Assembly: GCA_903854475.1 (NCBI GenBank) | Contig: CAINWP010000141.1 | Span: forward strand, 1 to 37,259 | From: an uncultured Verrucomicrobiota bacterium | GTDB taxonomy: Bacteria; Verrucomicrobiota; Verrucomicrobiia; Limisphaerales; UBA9464 | DNA: 37,259 bases | Reading direction: 5' to 3' | In this document: positions 16,453 through 22,158 of the stretch, one piece after another | Position numbering within the stretch: the first letter of the stretch is position 1 | How the letters are laid out: each line of letters starts with the position of its first letter | The notes under the pieces: model-generated | What the model was told of the DNA's origin: nothing | Seen by the model: only the letters and a program-made list of their open reading frames with translations | Database searches by the model: none | Made by a program: the position numbers and the translations under genes

Positions 16453-16698
16453 TCACCACTCGGTTTTCTGGCCGTCGGGGCCTTTGGGACGGACCACCAG
16501 TTCGAGATCCAAGGTCGAGAGGATCCGGTAAATTCGGGACAGGCTGGTGGTCGTGGGGTCCGACTCGATTTGTGAGAGTGCTGCTTGGGACAGGCCGCAA
16601 TGGGAGCCGACCCCCTTTTGGGTCAGTTGCTGTTCATGACGGTATCCTCGAAGAATCGCCCCCAACTGCTCGGGAGTCCGCGCAACGAAATCAGTCAT
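16453..16698 (-). CDS. hipB: HipB-type helix-turn-helix antitoxin
   Basis: The start is placed at the ATG at 16698 (MTDFVARTPEQLGAILRGYR); the track start at 16719 is a GTG within the AT-rich leader. The 81-residue product has an XRE helix-turn-helix (QLTQKGVGSHCGLSQAALSQIESDPTTTSLSRIYRIL) and a C-terminal LDLELVVRPKG strand typical of HipB. It binds HipA and represses the operon. The next gene, hipA, starts three bases after its stop. Confidence 0.92.
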   Translation of the reverse strand: MTDFVARTPEQLGAILRGYRHEQQLTQKGVGSHCGLSQAALSQIESDPTTTSLSRIYRILSTLDLELVVRPKGPDGQKTEW

Positions 16699-16740
16699 AT
16701 TCGTTAAAGTAAATAACACTAGGAAATATCGTAAACAGAA

Positions 16741-16762
16741 TAAACTAAAGGTATTCAGTTTA
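16741..16762. promoter_or_regulatory. Candidate HipB operator, inverted repeat TAAACT-N10-AGTTTA
   Basis: Perfect 6-bp arms separated by ten bases, 43 bp upstream of the hipB ATG in a very AT-rich stretch. HipB of E. coli binds repeated inverted-repeat operators of similar size in its own promoter. A second, weaker repeat (GTTA-N7-TAAC) lies at about 16705-16719. Assignment rests only on position and symmetry. Confidence 0.35.
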
Positions 16763-16782
16763 AGGTATCAAAAAACAACGCA

Positions 16783-16970
16783 GCGCCGTGCCGAGGAAAA
16801 CCGGTGCCGGTGCAGCCACCCGATGCCTCTCACGTCCACGGTGGAGACACCGAACGAGGTCAGGTCACCGCCACCCGGTTCGGTGGGCGTCCGATTTTGC
16901 CGTTTTTTGGACAACTTCTTCAGCTCGCCGACAGACGGCCTTCAATGTGTGGCCGACGGTGGGGCGTTGG
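16783..16970 (+). pseudogene. Possible frameshifted relic of the abiEii 3' end
   Basis: Downstream of the hipBA promoter, three plus-strand frames together carry short stretches that recall the AbiEii C-terminus: PVPVQPPDA, then DTERGQVTA, then DFAVFWTTSSARRQTAFNVWPTVGRW, which can be matched to the family ending F-x3-WP-x-GG-W. No single frame holds all of it, so at least two frameshifts would be needed. If correct, hipBA sits between the two halves of a broken abiEii gene. The similarity is weak and could be chance. Confidence 0.25.
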
Positions 16971-16971
16971 T

Positions 16972-17529
16972 TTATGCAGCGCGCTTGGATAGAACCACGT
17001 TGCGCCGCTGTTCCTGTTGTTTCAGGTATTCGTCCCAATCCACGGCCGGGACATTGGTGATGTCACTCCCCACCAGCACAACGGCGTGTCCGCCGAACTC
17101 ATTCCTTTGGCCGTTCGGATACAAACCGCCCTTCAATTCCCACAACAGTGCGAGGTCTGGTTCATCGTCGGCCCGGAGGCCCTGCGCGTAAACCCAGCTG
17201 GTCGGTGATGGGTCCAGCGGAGAGCCATGGCTCAAGGCAGCAACGGTGGCTTCACCGTCGCCCGAGATCCCGGCCAGTTCGATGCCGGCCGCATACTGAG
17301 GATAAAGCTGCTGCAAAGCATCGAGACCTCCCTTTGCGCTGACGGGAAAGTTTCCGTCATGGTCGGCGGCGTAATTGCGCAGGTCCAAATACATGGAGAG
17401 CAGCGCTGCCGGGCGATGTCCGTGTGGATAGACGGATTTCCGGTAGAGAGAGACTCCGACGATGGTCATGAGTGCACCACCGCCGACCGCCAGCGCGACA
17501 AACTGCAGCTTGGGTGAAAGAGTCTTCAT
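16972..17529 (-). CDS. Membrane-anchored pseudopilin-like protein
   Basis: The start is chosen at the ATG at 17529 (MKTLSPKLQFVALAVGGGALMTIVGVSLYRKS), giving an N-terminal membrane helix at about residues 8-25; ATGs at 17553 and 17562 are alternatives. The 185-residue product then has LLSMYLDLRNYAADHDGNFPVSAKGGLDALQQLYPQY, the cargo pattern of type II secretion pseudopilin-like proteins in Verrucomicrobiota. It lacks the G|FTLIELL prepilin peptidase site, so it would remain as a simple membrane-anchored periplasmic protein. Function unknown. The upstream 17530-17852 gap of about 320 bp holds a long palindrome. Confidence 0.6.
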   Translation of the reverse strand: MKTLSPKLQFVALAVGGGALMTIVGVSLYRKSVYPHGHRPAALLSMYLDLRNYAADHDGNFPVSAKGGLDALQQLYPQYAAGIELAGISGDGEATVAALSHGSPLDPSPTSWVYAQGLRADDEPDLALLWELKGGLYPNGQRNEFGGHAVVLVGSDITNVPAVDWDEYLKQQEQRRNVVLSKRAA

Positions 17530-17603
17530 GTTGCCGATTGTTGGACGTCTCATTGAGGCCATTACAAGAATCGAGTCTTTCTGCCTGCAATGCTGAGAGG
17601 GCA

Positions 17604-17631
17604 GTTGAAACACCGATATCGGTGTTTCAAC
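17604..17631. repeat. Perfect 28-bp palindrome in a divergent intergenic region
   Basis: Left half GTTGAAACACCGAT is followed immediately by its exact reverse complement ATCGGTGTTTCAAC. It lies between the pseudopilin-like gene (start 17529, minus) and the WPF-repeat gene (start 17853, plus). No U-tract follows on either strand, so it is not a standard terminator. Two bases after it comes GTATCAAAAAAC, a 12-mer also found at 16765-16776 in the hipBA leader. It may be a repetitive extragenic palindrome or a high-affinity operator. Confidence 0.6.
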
Positions 17632-17852
17632 CGTATCAAAAAACCCATCAGCCAAGGAAGTTGGGAGAAGGTTCTGGAGCTGTTGGGCCAGTGGATGGGT
17701 TGGGTCTGTGGAACGGATTCTCGGGGCTGATCGATAGGTGGAGGTTCGTGTCGGTCGGGTGAGTCCATCGGCGGCTCCAGCCATCCTTGAACCCACCCTC
17801 GCCCCCACAACTTGACCCGCACCCGTGGCCGCGAGACCTTTGGGGCCTGCTC

Positions 17853-19337
17853 ATGACGAATTTGTCCCGCGCCCTCCGACCCCTGCTTTACGCCCTGCTC
17901 CTGGCAGGCGGGGGCGGGTTGTGTGGGTTGCCTGGGTTGTCCGCCTCGGCCGGGCCAAACTCCGAGGTGCGGTTCGGGCCGCTGGCCGAGGAGTTCCCGC
18001 TGACGTTGCGCGCCGGGCATCGTGGGGAAGCGCTGGGGCCGCTCTTCCATTGGCAGGAGACGCCCGAGGCGTGGGGTTGGGGGTTTTCACCCTGGGTGTC
18101 CTACCAGCATGAACCGGGCGTCGAACGCAGGCAGGCCGAGTTCCTCTATCCGCTAGTGTCCTTCGATCAGTACGGCTCGCAGTACCGCTTCCACATCGTT
18201 CAGTTCCTGAGCTGGAGCGGGGGTGAGAGCGCTGTGGGCCCAGAAAAACGGCGCTTCACCGTGTTCCCGTTCTGGTTCAGCCAGCAGTCCGACGATCCCG
18301 CACAAGCCTACAAGGCGTTGGTGCCGTTCTACGGCCATCTCAAAGGCCGATTATTCCGCGACGAGGTGCGCTTTGCTGCGCTGCCATTTTGGGTCCAGAC
18401 CCGAAAGCGCGACGTGGTCACCGACAATTATTTCGCCCCGTTCGTCCACGTGCGCACCGGTGCGGCTCAAGGGTGGCAGGTGTGGCCGCTGTACGGCCAA
18501 GAGCACCGCGCGCCGCTGGTGCGAACCAATGCGCTGAGTGACTTGCCCGAGGTGGTGCCCGGCCACGAGAAGCACTTTGTCGTCTGGCCCTTTTGGATCA
18601 CCGATCGCCAGGGCATTGGCTCCGAGAATCCGGTCACCAACACCGTGTCGTTGCCGTTGTTCTCCAAACAACGTTCCAAGACTCGCGACAACACCACACT
18701 CCTGTGGCCCTTCTTCACCCATACGGTCGATCGGGAGCGCCAGTTCGAGGAATGGGGCGCGCCGTGGCCCTTCATCGGGTGGGCCGATGGTCCCGGAAAA
18801 CACGCTCGCCGGGTGTGGCCGCTCTGGGGCCGGGCCACCAATGCCGAGCAGCAGAGTGAGTTCGTGCTATGGCCCTTCTACACCCACAAGCGGATGCTGA
18901 CCGAGGACCTCGATCGCGAACAAACCCGCAGCGTGTTCTACCTGTGGGTCGATGTGGCAGAGCGCGACCGTCGCAATGGCGCAGAGTACCGCCGTCGCTC
19001 GCTCTGGCCGCTGTTCCATCATGCGCGCGATCGGCAGGGGCGCGAGCGTCTGCAAGTGCTTGCCTTGGCCGAGGGAGCGTTTCCTTCCAATGAAGGCATC
19101 GCCCGTAGTTGGTCACCGGTGTGGTCGCTCTACCGCCACGAACGCGATGCCAAGACCGGTCGGCAGAGCCGTTCGTTGCTGTGGAACTTATGGCGTCAGG
19201 AGTCGGGCCCCGAAGGAACGCGCAACGGCCTGTTCTTCGGGTTGTTCCACTGGGGGAACTCTGTGCCGGAAGTAAGCGCTCCAAAACCGAACGCTCTCAA
19301 TTCGAAGGATTCAAAACCGAACGGTCCGAAGCCGTAG
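17853..19337 (+). CDS. Secreted or envelope protein built of repeated WP(F/L)(F/W/Y) aromatic motifs, function unknown
   Basis: The start is taken at the ATG at 17853, which gives a signal-peptide-like N-terminus (LRPLLYALLLAGGGGLCGLPGLSASA). The 494-residue product contains about 17 units spaced roughly 20-35 residues apart, each centred on a hydrophobic strand with Pro and aromatics: FLYPLVSF, FTVFPFWF, FAALPFWV, WQVWPLYG, FVVWPFWI, TLLWPFFT, RRVWPLWG, FVLWPFYT, RSLWPLFH, RSLLWNLW, GLFFGLFHWG. The regular strand/turn periodicity suggests a beta-repeat fold, possibly a propeller or membrane barrel. The C-terminus ends in a short Lys/Pro/Asn-rich tail. It stands alone, followed by a MITE-like element. 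No enzyme motif is seen. Confidence 0.65.
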   Translation: MTNLSRALRPLLYALLLAGGGGLCGLPGLSASAGPNSEVRFGPLAEEFPLTLRAGHRGEALGPLFHWQETPEAWGWGFSPWVSYQHEPGVERRQAEFLYPLVSFDQYGSQYRFHIVQFLSWSGGESAVGPEKRRFTVFPFWFSQQSDDPAQAYKALVPFYGHLKGRLFRDEVRFAALPFWVQTRKRDVVTDNYFAPFVHVRTGAAQGWQVWPLYGQEHRAPLVRTNALSDLPEVVPGHEKHFVVWPFWITDRQGIGSENPVTNTVSLPLFSKQRSKTRDNTTLLWPFFTHTVDRERQFEEWGAPWPFIGWADGPGKHARRVWPLWGRATNAEQQSEFVLWPFYTHKRMLTEDLDREQTRSVFYLWVDVAERDRRNGAEYRRRSLWPLFHHARDRQGRERLQVLALAEGAFPSNEGIARSWSPVWSLYRHERDAKTGRQSRSLLWNLWRQESGPEGTRNGLFFGLFHWGNSVPEVSAPKPNALNSKDSKPNGPKP

Positions 19338-19422
19338 CCGGTTTCACGTCCGAAGCGGGAATTCTCTCGGAGTGCTCCGAGTGCTCCGAGCGACCCGTCT
19401 AGATCCGTTCGCCACCCTCCTA

Positions 19423-19567
19423 AGAGCCTGTCTGAAAATGGGGGGGTCTGTTTGGGAGGGAAGGGTTCGATTGGCAAGGCGCGAGGAGGAAGCAGACCCG
19501 CAGCGGTCTGTGACCGACAAGCAACGCCGCCAGCGGGTCCTTCCCTCCCCATTTTCAGACAGGCTCT
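19423..19567. mobile_element. MITE-like element with 21-bp perfect terminal inverted repeats
   Basis: The left end reads AGAGCCTGTCTGAAAATGGG and the right end is its exact reverse complement (to 21 bp), about 145 bp overall. The purine-rich GGGAGGGAAGG / CCTTCCCTCC extends the pairing inward, and an internal hairpin CAGACC-N6-GGTCTG lies near the middle. There is no ORF. GAGCCTGTCTGAAAA-type termini are seen at ends of IS5-family elements, so this is probably a non-autonomous derivative. A clear target duplication is not visible. It occupies the space between the convergent WPF-repeat and kinase-like genes and could act as a bidirectional transcription barrier. Confidence 0.65.
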
Positions 19568-19574
19568 ACGCTCT

Positions 19575-20324
19575 TTAACCTCCCGCGAGCACTGTCTCGA
19601 TCTTGTTCTGCAAATCGGCGCTGATGCGTTCCACCGGCCGTTCGGCGTCGATGAGGTCGAAGCCGTAGTGGCGTTGCATACGCCGGAAGGTGTCGCGCAT
19701 GCGGCTCTGGTATTGCAGGAAGCTGTCGAACATGTCGCGCGACAGGCCTAGGTCCATGCCGCTTTCCCAGTAGTCGAGCGCCTGCTGCTTGGCGAAGACT
19801 CGCTGGACTAGTTTCTCGGGCCGCACCTCGAGGTAGAACACCGCATCGGGAACGAGCGCGATCCCGTACAAGTTGCGTAGCCACTTCTCGTCCACACCTC
19901 GGACGAGATCGCGCGCCATCAAGGTGTAGATGTAGCGGTCGGCCAGCACCATCGAGCCCGCCCTCAGCGCCGGCAGGATGGTGTTCTCGAGTTGGTCGGC
20001 GAAGTCGGTCGCGTAGAACAGCGAGAGCGTGGTGCGCGAGAGAATGTTGCCCTGCTGGGCGGCCTCGAGTTCTTCACTGACTAACGAGGAGCGTTTGAGA
20101 CCCACTTGAATGGTGTGGTGGCCCGAGGCCTCCAGCCATTGGATGAGTCGGGCGATTTGGGTGGATCGGCCTGAGCCGTCGGCTCCCTCGACCACGATGA
20201 GTTTGCCGGAAAGTTTTTCGATCTCCACCCCGGGCAGACCCAGACCAAAGAAGCGCTTGGGCGTGACCTTCGGAACGAGCACTTCCGCGTCGTCCGTTGG
20301 AGAGAATTTGGGTTTCCTGGCCAT
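19575..20324 (-). CDS. Thymidylate-kinase-like P-loop protein, second of a tandem pair, Walker A Lys replaced by Arg
   Basis: The 249-residue product has an N-terminal extension of about 35 residues and then a dTMP-kinase-like fold: P-loop VVEGADGSGRSTQIARLIQWLE, LFYATDFADQL, VLADRYIYTLMARDLVRG (DR motif) and WESGMDLGLSRDMFDSF. The Walker A lysine is Arg (GSGRST). The REPGGT motif that binds dTMP in canonical Tmk is absent (VGLKRSSLVSEE in its place). It lies eight bases after its upstream paralogue, so they form an operon. It could be an inactive or regulatory partner in a heterodimer, since dTMP kinases are dimers, or it may use another nucleotide. Confidence 0.7.
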   Translation of the reverse strand: MARKPKFSPTDDAEVLVPKVTPKRFFGLGLPGVEIEKLSGKLIVVEGADGSGRSTQIARLIQWLEASGHHTIQVGLKRSSLVSEELEAAQQGNILSRTTLSLFYATDFADQLENTILPALRAGSMVLADRYIYTLMARDLVRGVDEKWLRNLYGIALVPDAVFYLEVRPEKLVQRVFAKQQALDYWESGMDLGLSRDMFDSFLQYQSRMRDTFRRMQRHYGFDLIDAERPVERISADLQNKIETVLAGG

Positions 20325-20332
20325 ATCTCGAG

Positions 20333-21016
20333 TTATTTGGTGGCGGTGAAGGTGGGTAGATCGATACGGGTCTCAACCAGGCGGCGGACGAGTCCCTGCT
20401 GCTCCTCAATGCGCTGGTTGGCATCCATGACCACGAAGTTGAACTCAGTGCTCATGGCCAAGTATTGCTCGAAGATGCGGCCCTGAAAGATGCGGAAGCT
20501 TTCGTACGGATCGCTGGAAAGGCCCAGGTCCATGCCCGCCTCGTGGTGCTTGAGGGTCGGTCGATTATCCAAGATGCGGTTGAGCGAGACTTCGAGATGC
20601 GAGCGGAAGAAGAAGGTGATGTCGGGCAGAGCAGCAAAGCTGTAGAGGCCGCGTACCCAGGCCTGGGGGCATCCGCGAACGACGTCCCGGGCGAAGGCCG
20701 TGAAGATGTACCGGTCGCAGAGCACCAAATACCCCGCCTTGAGCAGCGGCAAGAGTTGGCGCTCGTAGCGGTCAGCGAAGTCGGTGGCGTGGATGAGGGA
20801 AAATGTGGTCGGCGTCAGCAAGTTCTGCTTCTTGCCCTTGCTGGTGGCGCTTTTGACCAGTGCCGACGAATTCCACTCGCTGAAGAAGACTTTGAATCCG
20901 CGCATCTCCAACCAGCGCTTGAGGAGGTAAATCTGGGTGGATTTGCCCGAGCCATCGAGCCCCTCGACGGCAATGAGCCGACCCTCGAAGCCCAGTTCCG
21001 CGAACGTCTTCGTCAT
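20333..21016 (-). CDS. Thymidylate-kinase-like P-loop kinase, first of a tandem pair
   Basis: The start is set at the ATG at 21016 (MTKTFAELGFEGRLIAVEGLDG); the 59 residues upstream in the track are not protein-like. The 227-residue product has an intact P-loop GLDGSGKSTQIYLLKRWLE, LIHATDFADRYERQLLP, LCDRYIFTAFARDVVRG, and HEAGMDLGLSSDPYESF, the last shared with the downstream paralogue. As in that gene, the REPGGT motif of true Tmk is replaced (SEWNSSALV), so the phosphoryl acceptor is uncertain. The pair probably arose by duplication. It is divergent from the pseudopilin gene at 21185. Confidence 0.75.
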   Translation of the reverse strand: MTKTFAELGFEGRLIAVEGLDGSGKSTQIYLLKRWLEMRGFKVFFSEWNSSALVKSATSKGKKQNLLTPTTFSLIHATDFADRYERQLLPLLKAGYLVLCDRYIFTAFARDVVRGCPQAWVRGLYSFAALPDITFFFRSHLEVSLNRILDNRPTLKHHEAGMDLGLSSDPYESFRIFQGRIFEQYLAMSTEFNFVVMDANQRIEEQQGLVRRLVETRIDLPTFTATK

Positions 21017-21184
21017 GACGCAGACGACTCTATCTGAAGCTACGGCCCGTGGATAGGGAGCAGTCAAATGGGTGTCGGATGGAAACACCGGCTCGATGAT
21101 TTGTGACCCTAATGTCACTCGATCGTCAGCGATACTGTTGAGGATCCGGCTTGAGCGCCGGGATGCCGCGTTGCATCTTCTGAA

Positions 21185-22042
21185 ATGGCCCATCGAGTAG
21201 AAGTGTCTTGTGGGTCTCCGTATAGACGGGGCTTCACTCTCATCGAATTGTTGGTGGTCATCGCCATCATCGCCATTTTGGCTTCATTGCTGTTGCCTTC
21301 GCTGGCTAAGGCCAAGGGGCGTGCCCAAGGCAGTGCTTGCTCCAGTAATTTCCGGCAGCTTCAGATTTGTGCGCAATTATACGCCGATGACAATTTAGAC
21401 GTCCTCGCACCGAACGAGGCGTTCTTGTCCGGCGGCGGCGGTGGGCGGGAGGCGTGGAACATTCGTTCTACTTCTTGGCTTCAAGGCAATGCGTACACAG
21501 ACACATCCGCGTCGAATCTCGCGGTGGGTGTCTTCTGGAAATACAATCAAACTCCGGGAATCTACCTGTGCCCGTCCGATCGTTCGACGGTCCGCGATCA
21601 GGGGTTTATCCGCCGCAATCGCAGCGTGTCCATGAGCGCGTACATGAATTTGGTGACGCAGCCCACGGATGAGAATTTCTCAAAGTGTTGGCATAAGATG
21701 AGTCAGATCACCGATCCAGGACCGTCACGGGCCTTGTATTTTATCGATGAGCACGAAAAAAGCATTCAGCAGGGTGCCTTCGGTATTAATGCGCCGAATC
21801 GGTGGACCCTCTTTGGGACGTCGTTGCCGACTTGGATTAGCTTTCCCGGATTGCGGCATGCAGGCGCGGCAACAGTGTCTTTTCCCGATGGGCATACGGA
21901 GTCTTGGCGCTGGCGGGATCCAGCGACCTTGGCCGCGGCCCAGAAATCCGGGTGGTTGGTACTTCAGCCTGGATCCGGTCCTGCTGATGTCGATCTCCAG
22001 CGCATCCAGGCGGCAGTGCCGGCTCAGGTGCCCATCCCGTGA
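21185..22042 (+). CDS. Prepilin-type pseudopilin with verrucomicrobial cargo domain
   Basis: The 285-residue product has a classic type IV prepilin leader: basic segment SPYRR followed by [29 protein letters not shown], with Glu at +5 and a hydrophobic helix, so it should be processed by a prepilin peptidase. The globular part ([55 protein letters not shown], and [21 protein letters not shown] near the end) is the arrangement common in large pseudopilin families of Verrucomicrobiota, Planctomycetota and Lentisphaerota. The role is unknown; genomes carry many such paralogues. No secretion genes are adjacent. Confidence 0.88.
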   Translation: MAHRVEVSCGSPYRRGFTLIELLVVIAIIAILASLLLPSLAKAKGRAQGSACSSNFRQLQICAQLYADDNLDVLAPNEAFLSGGGGGREAWNIRSTSWLQGNAYTDTSASNLAVGVFWKYNQTPGIYLCPSDRSTVRDQGFIRRNRSVSMSAYMNLVTQPTDENFSKCWHKMSQITDPGPSRALYFIDEHEKSIQQGAFGINAPNRWTLFGTSLPTWISFPGLRHAGAATVSFPDGHTESWRWRDPATLAAAQKSGWLVLQPGSGPADVDLQRIQAAVPAQVPIP

Positions 22043-22084
22043 GGGAATGGGTCGTCTACGGTGGGGGCTAAGAGTTTTGGGCTG

Positions 22085-22125
22085 ACTTGCGTCGCAGCAA
22101 GTTCTTGAGGCAGAATTCGCCTCAA
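22085..22125 (+). other. Two adjacent perfect stem-loops between the pseudopilin and metallohydrolase genes
   Basis: ACTTGC-GTCGCA-GCAAGT (22085-22102) is followed two bases later by TTGAGGC-AGAATTC-GCCTCAA (22105-22125). No T-tract follows either, so they are not classic intrinsic terminators. They lie 43 bp past the pseudopilin stop and 34 bp before the next ATG, so they could shield the upstream mRNA end or act in the downstream leader. Confidence 0.35.
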
Positions 22126-22158
22126 TCCCCTAGAAGGTCCCTGATTTTTATCCTGACC

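Noticed and set aside
13852-16980. Genomic island integrated at the tRNA-Asp 3' end
   Set aside because: No integrase is present and no direct repeat of the tRNA 3' end was seen downstream in the window, so the toxin-antitoxin genes near the tRNA are not evidence enough.
17604-17631. CRISPR repeat
   Set aside because: Single copy without spacers or cas genes; the sequence is a self-complementary palindrome.
19350-19422. Short tandem repeat GAGTGCTCC x2 after the WPF-repeat gene
   Set aside because: Only two copies of nine bases; too short to claim a repeat element.
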